A DNA stretch of 64,000 nucleotides from Dicaeum eximium (taxonomy: Eukaryota > Chordata > Aves > Passeriformes > Dicaeidae): positions 745,816 to 809,815 of the forward strand of contig VWZP01005240.1 in NCBI GenBank assembly GCA_013396995.1. Direction: 5' to 3'. The notes under the pieces were generated by a model. That model did no database searches and was not told the DNA's origin. It saw only the letters and a program-made list of their open reading frames with translations. Position 1 is the stretch's first letter. Every line of letters begins with the position of its first letter. The position numbers were made by a program, and so were the translations under genes. Below, piece after piece: positions 12,246-27,200 of the stretch.

Positions 12246-15200
12246 GTAAGTAGACTGAATGATATAGTTTATTTTCTTCCTGTTTGTGATGGCAAAACCT
12301 AAAACTTCTGAGCTACTCTCTTCTGCATATGCCAAGTGAACATCATAAATTCAAACTACTGTTTTGCCCAATCCACTGTTTTCTGTGAACAAGTAGCAGT
12401 TCCAAATGTTTCCCACATGAATTGTTGAAAACACGAGAAAAGGAATATATTTTTAATATTTCCTTACTGCAGGGAGCCATTTGTGTTTAAGACTATTCTG
12501 TCATATTCTTTACTTATTGCTAGAAAGTAATTAATTTTTATTTTTACTATTGTAATACGTAAATGCATTATGTATTTATGAAATAAATAATTTGTAATTC
12601 TAATGTGACACGATCATGAATTTGACATGATGGAATTTGACCATGTCATAGAGAATTCATCTTACCCAAAACAGTACAAGAGGTGCTCTTAGGTATTTTA
12701 ATATAGTCCTAACGTATCCTTATGTGAGTTTTGAACTTCTGACATTGGATGATGAGCTCAGCCTGTTTCTACAGTGAATGTAGGGAATCTAAACACTGTT
12801 TCTATAAAGAGAATAGCAGAGACTTTGAGATTGCTGGGGATAAGAAAATTTGCTGTTGTTTCGATCACGACTTTTAATTTTGTTGTTCCGTTTTCCTAGT
12901 TAGTTCACATACTAAAAGACAGGTATTTGTCAGGTGCCATCCACATACACTGTTCAACCAGATCTTTCTTGAGAAGTCAAAGTAACCTAGACATGTTCCT
13001 GCCATGAAAAGCCTGAGCAGAGGAATTCTGCTCTAGAAAATCCACAGGGCTTTGGCCATGGAAGGAGAATGATGTTCCTGATGCGTCGTGGCTGTCCTGA
13101 AAACAGACTTGCTACTGTTAAAAATACCTTTTCCACACGAAAGTAGACACTATTTTAAGCCTTGCTGCTAGTTTCCTCTTGCCCCATGGCCCAACATTCT
13201 GACTGTCCAAGGGAGATGGACTGTTCAAGAGGAACTAATTAATTATAACTGTTTGAGGGTAGGCAGTTTTGGTTGCTGTATTTAAATGCCGGCCATCAAA
13301 TGTTGTAAGTAATTGTTTTGGACATTTTTGAAATGTTTTATAGTTAGGATTACTTCCCCATGCTGACTACCTGTTCACAGATAGTTTGTGGAACTCGTAT
13401 GATTCACCTTTCTGCCCTGCAAGTGACTGTGGAGAAACACAAGGGTTCCTATGACAAGAAACAACATTTTATTTTCTGTTCATGTAACAGCATCAAATAT
13501 AACTTAATGGCATTCATAATTCTTCAGTCTCAATATCTTCAGAATTACAATGACTTTATGGGACCTTAATTCTTTGTTTAGTATACTTTAATATACTTGT
13601 GGAGGGAAAAAATTGAAACATTTCTCTTACAGCCAAACCTGCACCTTCTATATGTGGTTGACCATCAAGTCCACTATACCCACTGCTTCATTAAAAAGCT
13701 GGTTTTGTTTCTTTCAGACTATCCAAAAAATTTATAAACATGACTCTCATGTCCTTGTAGGACTTAATGAAATTCAAGAAAACATTGTTACAGTTAATAA
13801 TATTAGTGAGATGAATTTAGTGATATAAGCAAGGATTTCTCAGCTCCAATGATGATTGATTCTGCAGAAGTTGTAAGCATGGAACTTCAAGTTTTGGGCT
13901 TCCTTTGAAATAAGAGAGACAAGCACAAGAAAGCAAATTTCTCTTTTGTCCTCATATTTAATCCATGTATCCTAACTCTTTTTTCAGTTGTTGGGGTTTT
14001 TCTTTCCCATCATTATAGAGTTTCTGTAGTAGGTTTTCTCAAGCCTTGTGTAAATAGGGAAGGGAAGGGAAGGGAAGTTTTGGGAAGGGAAGTTTTGGGA
14101 AGGGAAGTTTTGGGAAGGGAAGGGAAGTTTTGGGAAGGGAAGTTTTGGGAAGGGAAGGGAAGTTTTGGGAAGGGAAAGGAAGGGAAGTTTTGGGAAGGGA
14201 AGTTTTGGGAAGGGAAGTTTTGGGAAGGGAAGGGAAGTTTTGGGAAGGGGAGTTTTGGGAAGTTTTGGGAAGATTTGGGAAGTTTTGGGAAGTTTTGGGA
14301 AGTTTTGGGAAGGGAAGTTTTGGGAAGGGAAGTTTTGGGAAGGGAAGGGAAGGGAAGGGAAGGGAAGGGAAGGGAAGGGAAAAGAGAAGAAAAGAGAATA
14401 GAAGAAAAGAAAAGAGAAGGAAAGAGAAGAAAAAAGAAGAAAAGAGAAGAAAAGAGAAGAATGCTGTGTGGATCAGTTGTAGTTTTAGCTGCAACTGGAA
14501 ATCCGTGCAATTGAACTTTCATTATCTATTCCATTATCTCAAAATGAGGAAAAGAACAATGCAGCTTACCATATTTGGAGCTTTCATAGTTTTTAGATTA
14601 TATTCTTTACACTATTCAGAATTACTTCATTGCCTTGTATATCACAATTTCAAGGCAAACACAGGAAATTGTGTGTTTTGTCCAGCTGCCATTTATTGAT
14701 GTTTGTTTTTTTAACATCTTGTAAGCAGTCCAAGTTGTTTTCTCTTGATGTGTTTCTGCAATGTGCATTCTTATTGCTGTACAACATCTCTTGGAGGACA
14801 GCATTTTTGTGGACGTGTCTTCTCCAGGGATTCCGTAGGATCTAGAGGCATACCACACATGGAAAACCTTACTTATGTCATGCAGTCATTTGTTGTATGG
14901 AAGAAACTTTATTGAGCCCTGAAAATAATATCATCTCGAGCTTTGTACCTAGAAAGGAGGTATCCCATGATATAGAAGTATAGTATGGTATAAGAGCAGC
15001 AGCTGAAAGTAGGAAGTTCTGAGTTTTGCCCCACATCAGCTTCTTGGTAAGGCTGACAAATACTTTAAATGCAATGACTATGTTAAATCATCTCATCATA
15101 TATCATTATCTTGAGGTATCATCTCCTGGCTGATCATATGTGCTTCATTTATTACTTGAAGAATTGAAGAGTTACAACCTTTTTTATTTATTTTTCAGCA

Positions 15201-18200
15201 ATTTGACTTCTTAATGTTATTACGTAGGTTAATGTATTTATTTCTTTTGCAGGAACAGCATAGCAGCCTCAGCAGTTTGTGTTTTCAATCTGAGTGCCAT
15301 AACTCAGGCCTTTAATGGACCCTTCAAATACCAGGAGAACTCTCGCTCTGCTTGGCTTCCATATCCCAATCCTAACCCTAATTTTCAGGTATGGGTACAT
15401 GGGAGAAGGACAATATTTTATGTGAGGTTTCCTCAATGTACTGTATGGTTCATAAATTATAAATCCAGTTTTGCACTATGTTGTAGCATAAGACCTTAAA
15501 AAAACCCTAAATTTAAACAAGTGCTTAGTGCCCTTATTTCAACATCTTTAATTGTAATTTTATCCTTCCACAAAACTATTTGGATTGAAAAACAGATGTA
15601 CTTTAAAGGGTAGGAGAGAAAAAGCTTAACTTCAATCTTCTGTCAAAATACATTATAGTTATCTGTCACATTAACTCCTGTCTGAAGTAAGATCAAACTG
15701 CTATTCTCTTTTACATGGTGTTTGTGCTGTTAGGACTTAAAAAATTGAACAGTGTTTGGCAGAAAAAAGAAAGGGAGGTGGTAAAGGAGGAGTGGTCAGA
15801 ATTTTATCTGTTTTCATGTGCAAGTTGATCCACACTCCTTGAAGAGTCTGATTAAAAGAATTTGTGACATTTTCTGCCCCTCATTTGAACTTGTTGGCCT
15901 CAGAGGGTGTAATAATCTGCAGCTGGCTGACAGTGCAAAACCAGTCAGTCTGAGGTGGGTCATTTAGAGGAACTCTACAAAAAAAAAAGGGGTATTTCAG
16001 TAAGCACATATGCATTGTTTTCGACTTTTGCATAGTCACCACTCCTACTAGGACAATTTCAGTGAGTGTGCTTCTTGCAAGGGAGATGGAAGGAAAAGCA
16101 GGATTAATGTTGTGATTAACAACAGTAGCTTTTCAACAAGGTATTTAAGTGTAGTCACCTCTGTCCACCTTTCACCCTCCCTTAATCTCAATGCAATTTC
16201 ACAAGTTCACTTCTGCTCCTGGAACAGCCTTCCCTAGCTTGTAAGAGTCATAAGATCTTTGCTAGCATGAAAAAGAATCACCCATTGGGGATTGTAGTAG
16301 TTTTAATTACTTCCCGATCTATGCAAATGAGGAAAAATAAGGCACAGGTTACAGGCTAGAGCCATGTTACCTTTCCTAAGTAGTATGTTTGTCATCAGCC
16401 AAGGGACAAGACTCCAAGTATGCCAGAAGCCTGCAGAAGCAATCTGTATTTGTATGCAGCTTTTCACCTGTTGTAGAAATACTTGTATTGTCAAAATAGT
16501 GCTAGGAAGAGGGTCTAAGAGAGGCTAAATTTTTGAAGGAGAAAGCCTGAAAAAAATGCTTGTATGTAAAAATCTTATCACCTTTCTGACTAAGTAAGCA
16601 CATCCAATAAAACTTACTAAACTCTCCCTACGAACCTTGCATTAATGTGGTGTTAATTATCGTGAGAGCAGCCCATACTGAATGGTACTTACAAAGAAAG
16701 ATGACAGCCTGATGGCTGTGTAAAAACAGTTTAAGTCTCTGCTGTACTGTTAGTGCACGTCTCCAAGTCCCAGTCAAGACAGGTGTTGAAATTTGTTTCT
16801 TAGCTGGCCTGGCTGATTTTAATACAGCTGGTACTTCATCCAATTTACAAGAACAGTGACAACAGTTGTATCGTATCTCACTGAGCCACAAACAGCTTTG
16901 AAGGCAGAGCTGGTGTTAAAAGCTGTAATGTGGCCTTTTACAAACACAATATTGAAGGCAATTTATGTCAACTGATCTCTAGGTATCTCTAATGTCCAAC
17001 TTCTCTTCTTTTGCTGATGCTGCTTTTTATTCCCTTGAATAACTTTCTGCTACATTTCTGGCTCCATAACTGCAACAGTGATGCACAACAGAAGCTAATC
17101 TAATGCTTAGAGCTTTAACTACTTTTTGTGTCTTGACTTTGTGACTTTATATATCTCCTCACATGGATGAGATATAGTAATTGACTGAGTCATTGGTTTC
17201 CTTCCAAAGAAGGACTTTTCTTTTGTAGAGTCCTTATGATAAGGGATCAGAAGTTCTGTTTGTGTAGTCCCACAAGTAGATTTGTCCTCTGAATATTCAC
17301 CTACTCAGTAGCAACAGAGAGAAGTCTGTTATTTGAAGGAAGACTACTGCTATGTAGTAGTAGTAGTAGTACAGACATTGTATTTCTGAGGCTGGATTAT
17401 ATTAATGAAATATTTTCTATTTTAGAATACTGTTGGAATCCCAGTTTTGAGGAACATTGTTTTCTTCAGTGATCATTGCTTTTCTCTTTAGACAGGGCAA
17501 TGTCTATCATAAGACCAAGGACATTTGCATTTCAGTGTACTATGAGTATTCAGCTGGAATTTTTCCTGGTTGATAGATCCAGAGAACTTCTTATTTGGTG
17601 TGGTTTATTCTTTTCACTGGTCTGACGTACAGAGAAAGTAACTGTTTCTTGCCAGTTGCTAATTTATCATTTTTCATCATCTGATCTCCCATTATGAAAT
17701 AATTTGTTTGACTTTTTTTAGCATTTGTAGATTTGGAATATCACTCAATTTTTTGATTGAAAACATGGTAATAATAAAAAATAAATGGTACAGTTTTGCA
17801 CACTCTTATTTTGCTCATGCTGTAATTCATGGCATAATTTATGACATAGTAAAGCAGAATGAAAACGGTGACTTAGTTATGCCTTTCACGTCACCCAAAT
17901 ATTTGATAAATGTTGTGAAGTAGTGCTTTACTTCTCTGATGCAATTATGCCTGAGTAAACATGTAAATGTTTATATATTCCCATGCATTAAGAAGCTTTC
18001 TCTTTTGTGTCCTCACTTGAACACAAATATGTTAAAATTAACTCCCACTTATTTTGCTTTGTTTATTTGTGTTTGAAATTTGTCCGTGCAGCTAGTGGAT
18101 GTTTTCCTGTAAGAAAAGAGCACAGTTTTCAGATTTAAAATATGATCAGTTTTAAAGCAAAATAAGTCTTTGCTGTGGATAATATTTAATAGAGCGCTGC

Positions 18201-21200
18201 ACATTCCATTTTTGCTACCTAAGACAGAGCCCTAAGAAGCTTCTAGAACTGCATGTTGTACTTTAACCTGGGATTCCTGTCAGACCTTGGCTGTGGTAGG
18301 GCATGGGGTTTCCTTTGAAATTTTTTTAATATATTTAACACTGAGGTATGTGAAAATTACAAAGAAAACTAGTCAGAAAATAGTTTGGTTTTTTGAATGG
18401 AAGTTTTTCTCTTTCCTGTCCTTTGGACATAGGATATAGCAAAATACTTCCAATAATCCACTTGTGCTGGTCAGTCTGGTGCCCTTCCATACTGTTTAGA
18501 ATTAGGAAGCCTCCATAGTACTGCCTCAGTAAAACTGAGCTTCCTCAGTCCTTGGACAGTCTGGTTAGCACCAAAACAGGACCTGAAAGTCGAATTCCAC
18601 ATTGTCATTACAAGATGTGCTCTTGCTTTTATTTTCTTGTGCTGTAAATCAGAGAGTAAATCTATTGTTACTGTTGGCACATATAGTCACACTACTTTTC
18701 TGTATTTACAGTGTGGCACCATGGACCAGGGTTTGTATGTAAATCTGACTGAGAGGAATCTCCAAGATGCACAAAAATTCTTCTTAATGCATGAGGTTGT
18801 TCAACCAGTTATTCCAATTCCTTACTTCATGGAAGACAACAGCCGATTTTCCCATGTGGTTGTGGATGTTGTGCAGGGCAAGGACATGCTTTTCCATATC
18901 ATCTATCTTGCCACAGGTATGAATCTTCATTGCTCTTATAACTGCAAAAGCTTATGAGGTCTTTGGGTTTTAATGTTCTGTTAATTACTTATGACATACA
19001 TGTACAGTGCCTTGAACATCAGCTTCTCCTCTTTGACACAATCACCTGTCTATCTTCTACATTTTCTGAATAGATTAATTAAGCCATTACAATGTATTTT
19101 ATGTTATTTTGTGAACTCTAATTTTTGTGCCTGTTTCCTATTCTCTTTGAAGCTTGTAAATCAAATCAAACATTGGAAATTCTACAAACAGGACTTCCAA
19201 AGTTTCACTGTCTTTTGTTCCATTTACTTAGTTAAGGGTACAAAGTTTAGGGCCCAAGACAAGATGGTTTAGGACTCTCTGATAAAGAAGTAACTTTGTA
19301 AATATCAAATACAGCTACTCTTTCTATTTCTGAATTTTTTGCTCAAATATGTTTTATTTACTTTCCTTTTCAGTTCATTTTTAAGGTATTCATTATGCAG
19401 TTTTATACCCTGCCTCATTGTTTGCCCATTTATATGTAAGCTTAGCATGAAAAGAAAAACAACCCTCCACCTTATGTTGCCTTGGTTAGAGCTACTGCCT
19501 TCTTGGTTCAAAATTTCAATCTTCTCAAAAATAATGAGGGTGTTGGAGAACTGTTTTGCAAAGCAAGAGTGTCCCCAGCTGAGACTGAAATACTAGGTTG
19601 GACTAATCTATTTAAAGCCTCGTGGCATAAAACTCAGGATAGTTCTTAAGTACTTGGGCCTATGCACATTAGTAGGGAATAGCTCATCAAAGCAAAGGTT
19701 ATTAATGTTCAGTTTGTCTCATTGTGCTCCTTGAAAGCTGGGCAGTCACAGAAAAGCTTTTGATAGGTTAAAATATGCTTTGATTTGACCAGTTCTAGTT
19801 AAAACAGCCTACTAGTTGGTAAATCAGAGCATTTTAAGTGAACTCATGCCAATGCTAAGTGGTGTTTGTACTGTAGAGGCTTCCTGACCAAACCTGAATT
19901 ACAGATACATGCCCTGAATTGATTTTTTATGATGAGACTATCACTGCATTGTGGGATATTTACATTATTTACAGTCTTGAAAGCACCAAGGATAATGACT
20001 TTTGTCATAATTCTGATTGTCTTTAGGTTTCAGTTTCCCATAGCGTGTTACCATTTATATTTGAGTCAGAAAGTGAGGATGTAAAATTTCACGCTTCATG
20101 GTTCATTAATAAATTGTGTTTGGGATTGATTCTGTGTTCTTTTAGGGCTGCTAAAAAAAAAGATATTGCTCCTATGCTCCTCGTGATGTATGCTTGCCTT
20201 TCACTTTCATTCTTCTCTGTACATCTGGTTTTGATCATTCATGGAAGCAGGGTACTTATCTTTGCTGGATCTTTAGTCTAAATTCAGCAAATATTTTCCT
20301 GTAAGTGGACAGTGTATGTTTTATAAGTGTGAGAAAGCATATGATAAAACCTCCATTCTATTCTTAAAGTTTTCTTGATATAGTCAATTCTATTTCACAT
20401 GTATTTCACTGAATCACAGTGGATTTCTTTAATAGTCTTTCTATCCCAATGGAGTGTAAGTGTTAAGACTTATTTTCTAAGAAAGTTTAATACTCACTTT
20501 TGGTAGAATTTGAAATTACCACACGTTTATATACAAATACCAGATGTACAGTGCATAAGTGCAGTTTAAAAATCCCTAGATGTACCAAATTAGTATCATT
20601 TATTTATATATTAAGATTGTAGGAGAAAGGTAGTACTTTGCCTTCTTTGGAGTGCAGATCATAATTTTAATTTCATTATATTGTTAATTGTGCAGCATCT
20701 TATTTCTCCTGAGCCCTGCCTTTGCTTATGTAGAAACTGTGGAATTGTTAGCACTGAGTTTTCATCATAAACTGAATATGGTAAAAGATTGCTGAGAAAA
20801 ATGCCACTACTTCTGTAAACAACAGAAACTAAAAGGCAGCAGCTTTAACTTTGAAAATAAACAATAATTTTGGAAGCAACCCAAGTTTAAGGCTTTTGTA
20901 TTTCCCCAGTGTCCAGCTTTACTCCCACATAAAATGTCCTCTACCCCACGCTCCTAACACCATAGAGCATGTGCATGTTTGGGAGAGATGAAAAAGTGGG
21001 CTGACAGTTACTACCAGTCTGAAAAATGTTGTCATTATATCTTTCCTGGTTTAATTTATTTGCATTATTAAAAGTGGTGGAAAATTAAATTTGGAATTAA
21101 AGTTTTACCACAGTACTCCATCTTTGAAAAACAGACAGAGGAATAAAAGCTGACAAGCAGAAAAGGCCCTGGGGTGCTGGTCAACAACAACGAAACGTGA

Positions 21201-24200
21201 GCCAGCTGTGCCCAGGTGGCCAAGAAGGCCAATGGCATCCTGGCCTGTATCAGCAATGGTGTGGTCAGCAGGACCAGGGTGTGATCTTCATCCTGTACTC
21301 ACCATTGGTGTGGCTGCACCTTGAAACTTGTGTTCAGGCCCTGCACTACAGGAAGGACATTGAGATGCTGGAGCATGTCCAGCAAAGGGCAGCAGAGCTG
21401 GTGAAGGGTCTGGAGCACAAGTCTTGTGGGGAGTGGCTGAGGGACCTGGGATTGTTTAGCCTGAAGAAAAGGAGGCTCAGGGGGAACCTTATAACTCTCT
21501 ACAGTGGCCTGAAAAGAGGCTGTAGCCAGGTTGGGGTCAGTCTCTTCTCACAAGTAACAAGTAATAGGACCAGAGGAAACCACCTCCAGTTTTGCCAGAG
21601 GAGATTTAGATTAGATATTAGGAAAAATTTCTTCATTGAAACAGTATTCAGGCATTAGAACAGGCTGCTCAGGGAAGTGTTGGACTCACTATCCCTAGAG
21701 GCAGTTGAAAGACATGTAGATGTGGGGCTTAGGGACATGGTTTAGTTGTGGATTCATTAGTGCTGGGTTAACAATCAGACTTGATGATCTTAAAGGTCTT
21801 TTCCAAGCTAAAGGGTTCTATGATTCCATGACCTGGGCAGCAACAGTCTAGTGGGCATTCAGTCCCTGGGAAAGGCAAGGAGCACACCTCCTTGGAGTAC
21901 ACTTCTCTGGGCACATGATGGAGAAAAAGGTGATTTGGAACATTCAGCATGTATTACTCAAGGGTTAAGCTCATCTGAAAATCTGATTACTTTCTGTGGT
22001 AAAATGTCTGGGTTTGTGAATGAGGGGAAAGTAGTACCTCAACTTTAGCAAGACTTTCGACACTGTCTCCCACAATATTCATATATCCAAATTAGGATAT
22101 AGGGTCTATATGAGTAGGCATCTGGATCTATAAAACCTGCTAGGATGTCAGGCTCAGAGGGTAGTTTTAATGTGATGTGTAGAAAAGATAAGAAGCCAAG
22201 TACTGTTGTATTCGACATATTTTAATCAGTGACCTGGAGGAGGACAAGGAGAGCACTCTGTGATGTGTGCAGGTGCCACCCACTAGGGTACCAGTAGTTA
22301 CACTGGAGGATGTGCCATCCAAAGGACTTAGGCATGCTGAAGGGATGCCATCACTGCAAAGACAGCCAATAGCATCTTGGGCTGCATTATCAGGAACACA
22401 GCCAGGAGATCAAGGGAGGAGGTTGTTCCTCAGTTTTGGCCACCCCCGGTACCAGAAGGGCATGGATAAAATGGAGCAATTCAGTGCAGGGTTGCCTTCT
22501 GTTGGAGGCTGAAGCACCATGCCCTAGGAAGGGAAGGAGGGACCTGGCCTTGTTCATCCTCGAGGAGAAAAGGCGTTGTGGGGAGCCTACAGGGAGTTTA
22601 CATGGAGAATGGTGACATGCTCTTCTCACTGGTGCATGGTGGAAAGAAATGCACTGGTGCAAGAGACAACAGGCAGAGAATTTCAGACTGGATATAAAGA
22701 AAAATGTTCTCACTTCTAGGACAGTCAAGCAACAGGTTGTGCAGTCTCCATTCTTGGAGGTTTTTGAGACCAGACAGCAACACAATCTGTTATAGCTAGC
22801 TGTCTTTTGAGCAGAAGGTTGGACTTGAGACCTTCTGATCTCCTTTCCAACCTAAATTATCCTGTGCTTATCATATGCCAGTATCCTGTCAAATTGGTTG
22901 GGCTAAATTGCGTTTTTATTCAATGCTGTAATAATAGATCCCATTGTACTTTCTGCTGCCTATAGGAAAGTGCATTCAACTCTGGTGTAAGTTCTGTCAG
23001 TATGCAATTTGTATTTAGCAGTGTAAAGCGGGATGCACCCAAACCATGCTGTGAGAGATGTACACCACATAGCTTTTGTAGCTACAATTCATTCTGATGT
23101 TCTCCAAAAATTGTCTTTTAAAATGCACAAAGCTTCAGTGGAAACGTAGACATATAGATTGGATTTAATAAAAATGAATGTTCTGCTGTCTTTGTTGTTC
23201 AAAGCAAAAATCCCATTTTTTGAAATAGATGGCCAATAGTTAAGAGAAAGTTCTTTCACCTACCCACCTTGTTGTTAGAATACAAATATTACTAGGGAGA
23301 ATAATCCTGGGAGTATAAAAGTATAATGTAATTTCATTAAACCTTAAATTGATGTAGTATTACTTTAGGAGAGACTGGGAGTAAGCAAACAAATGCATTA
23401 ATCTGCTGAGTCAACAGTATTAATTTCCTAAACCTTTGCCAAGTCATCATTCTGCTCGGAGATTCTGGTGTGCTAGGGCTTAACAGCTACTGCTTATATA
23501 AAAAATACACTTTGGTGCTTTGGAGAAACATCTTAATCTTTCACTGTACTGACTTCTAACACAGAATGAACGGATATATCAATTCCTGCACAGTTTGTGC
23601 TGCTGGCTTTAGGCAAGAAGAAATCCCTGGAACAGTTTCCTGTAATTTAAAAAGGAAGATCAAGGAAAGCATGCATGGAGTTCTGAACTAAAAATCATCT
23701 ATAACAATACATGAAACGCAGAGCAAGCTATAGAAACACTAAATATTCTTAAAACTCTTTAAGTTTGAAAGGCCTCTTTCTTTGTAAAAAAAAAAAATCC
23801 AATTAATATATCATAGGTTGTTTGTCTCCCTTTTGTCCCTTCTTCCCTGTCTTTATATTTCTTTCCTCCATTTTATTTATTTTCTTACACTATAAATGCC
23901 TAAGTATCCCATGGTTAAAAATGTTGCTGATATGTTTTTTCAAAATAGGATGCTGCAGCAAGAGCACGTAGCCCTTATTCAGAGTACTGTTTCAAAATGT
24001 ATTTATTTACTCAAATGAATAAGAAAATTATTAGATATAGTGTCTAGTTTGAGGGCATTATGAACATATAATAAATTTGGGAGTTCAGAAAAGATAATAC
24101 TTGCACTGTTTGGTGAAAAACTTTAAAGGCCATCCTACAAAAATGCTTGGTGAAAAAACTCTTGTGGTTTTTTTCTGTTCTTCAATCCCACAGGACAGAG

Positions 24201-27200
24201 ATTGTCCCCTCTGTATCCTGAGCAGAAGTGGTACATGCCCAGTGGTAGATCTCAGTTACTGGGATTTATATAGTACAGCATTGATGAAATTGGAGTATGG
24301 CTGACCTAGAAAGAAAGTCTGAAACCTGAAGAAAGATTTATTGTTGGCTGCATCCCATGTCTCTAAAGAGTGGATTGTTCACTGAAGTGAACCACAGTTT
24401 TTATGCCATAAATCCAGGTTTTATCTGAGGCTTAAAGGTCACTGGAGGTTGTTGCAACAGGTTTCCAAGAAGTTCTAAAAATTGCAGGTAGCAATGAAGA
24501 GAATAATGATAAAAATAATTCTGATGAAACACATAGAGCAATAATAATGAAAAAGTAGAGAGGTTTCATGAAGAAATTTCAAAAGATATTTTTGGAAAAT
24601 GCAAATGGAATTTTCATACATTTGCCTTTAGAAGGGTTAAAACAGGTAGTAAATCTCCACAAATGCAACGTATTTTTCTCATGAAGTCCCAAAACTGTAG
24701 ATTATACAGAAACTAATCCCAACCTAATGAAGAGATTTGGGAGTTTGCTTGAAACTCAGTTCCGGAATGCCATCTTAACAGTTTGTATCCCTTCTGTTTG
24801 TCTTGCTAGATGCAAGTAAACAGATGCAAAGTACTCCCTGATTTGATTCCTCTGTGATTTTTCTTACAGTTCTATCTTGTACATTTTGATTTGTAATCAG
24901 TACACTACAGTTTTTTCTAGGAAAGAACCCAAGGTCTTAGCAAGAAAAAAAATTGTGTGTGTTGTTACTTAAAAGTCTCTGATGAAATATTGTCATTTTC
25001 CTGGCAGACTACAGATTCTGATCCAAGTGTGCAGCTTTTGCAGTTTAATATGCATGGTGTCAGAATAAGATGTAGTATCTGTGCAGTTGCCAACCTGAAA
25101 GTTATAAGCAGAAATATGTGCTTATATATGTTTCATACATGGTGAAGAGAGCAACAAAGCTTAAGTTGGCTGCACTTTTTCCAATTTGGTGCTACACCTG
25201 GATGCATTATCTTAAGTGCATTGAGGTTCTTGGGAGTAATTTGTAGATAATTTCTGTAGAAAGGAGAGAGAGACTTTTCATCTCAGCTAAGAACCACGTT
25301 CTTTGTCTAGAAATTACAATATAAATGCACTAATAATAAGGACCACAGTAGTTGTAATTCGAGTCAGAAGTCAATTGTGAAAGTAATAGGTAGTCTTTGT
25401 ATGTGTTAATCCTTTCTAGCTCAAAAACAGAAACAGTGGAATCAGAGTACAGATGGATAATGGGGCATATACACTGTGGCACACAGTTGTCACTTTTTAA
25501 AACCATTTTTCTTTTGTTGTCACAGAAAACACAGTTGTTTTGTTTTTTATGCCTTTGCTTGACAAAGGCATAGTGCGCTTTTACAGAGCTGTAAAGCACT
25601 CTTGCAGTGGCTTTAAAACTATTTCCCTGCAACTTGTTACCTTTGGCCTTATGCAATGCCATTTTAAGTAGCTTGAAGCAAGGATACTCATCAGTTACTT
25701 TGATTGGGAAAGCTGGTGCATGTTGGAAGACACCAGTCCTGACAGAAACGTGATGATCTTGAACATTTGTTTCAAAAAGTCAAACAGTAAACCATACAAT
25801 GAATAACCTTACTCTCTTCTGCTTCTGCAGGGACACCTATCTCTGATAAAGGAAAACCCTAGCTGAGTTCATACTTGGTTTATATTGTTAATCTTTTCAG
25901 GAAACATTTTTCTGCAAAGTTCAAAAAAAGATGTAAAAGATTGCATGGTTTTGTCTTGAAGACTGTAACGATAACTCTGGGATTTATCCTAGCTTTTCTA
26001 AGAAGGCTTGCTATATATTTCTGCTAGCATATTTATGTTATTTTCTGTGTAGAAAATCTCTAAAGGCAGAGAAGGATAATGCAAACTTTGGTTGTTTTTC
26101 TATGTAATTTAACAAAAGAAATGTTGATTTTTCCCTGTCTTATGTATTGTGTCATCTGTACTGGGCAAAGTGGTTTTAAAATGGTACTAAATGAGAGTGT
26201 CTACATCTAAAGTCAGGGCTACAGAGTTTTAAGTTATATATGAGGCTCCAGAGGATCAAACCAGGCATTTAAAATGTCCAGCAATACTGATTTCCCTTGG
26301 CTTTATCATTGTGTATACAGATAAATCATTCTGCCAGATCCAGTTGGTGAGCTTTCTTAATAAATAGATGGCTCTAACTAGAGCTGGTTAAATTATTCAT
26401 TGACAGCAATTTATATATGAGAATTGTAGCCCTTTATTTGGTTCACAAATTACGCAGCACTTATTTGTAGTCATTTTTTGTTATTATAATCAACCCATAA
26501 ATAGGTCATGATTTTGATTAGTTTGTTGCTGCTATTTGCTCATAGAGTTTGTTCATATTTTAGTTATCATGTTCATGAATCGCCTGCTGCAAATAGATGG
26601 TGTTCTGCTTTCTCGAGGGACAAATTTAAGTAGGAGAAGCCCTTTTTTTCTGTTCACAAATTATCATTATGTCTTTATAATTGCCCAGCTCTGTCAGATA
26701 AAGACTATAAATAAATGTCCGAAGAACATACGGTGTGTGCACTTCTGTGCTGCCACTGGAAATCAGAATTGCTGCAAGAAGAAGCTACTGGCTGAAGAAC
26801 AGCTGGCTCTGTTTGCATGGAAGGGAGATTAATGCGTGGGCCAGGGAGGGAAACAGATTGTAAAGAGCTGGAGACAAAGCCTCCACCTTCCATTAAAAAA
26901 AGAACAGCTCCTCTTTATCATAGTGGTGCTGAGCTTTCAAATCCTGTTTGACTGCTTTATAAACTTAGAATGGCCAAGTAGCCTTGCCTTTTTTTTTTTT
27001 TTTTTTTTTGAAATATCACCTCTTCTTCCTGAAGGAGAAACTAGACTTCACAACCCCTGTGTTCATTTGTTATTATGTAATTCTAATGCACAAAATGTGA
27101 AACTGCAAGCAAGAGAGGTATCTTACATGGTGCTCAGTGTTGTCCCGCTGTCTCCAAAGCTAAGATCTACTATGATCTATGCCCACCCTCAAAACTCTCA

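Noticed and set aside
14057..14380. Regular repeats considered as a CRISPR-like array
   Set aside because: Units are five bases with no unique spacers, and the DNA is vertebrate.
14013..14699. Several overlapping 70-190 codon frames on both strands
   Set aside because: They translate the GGGAA/GTTTT array, giving low-complexity repeats in every frame.
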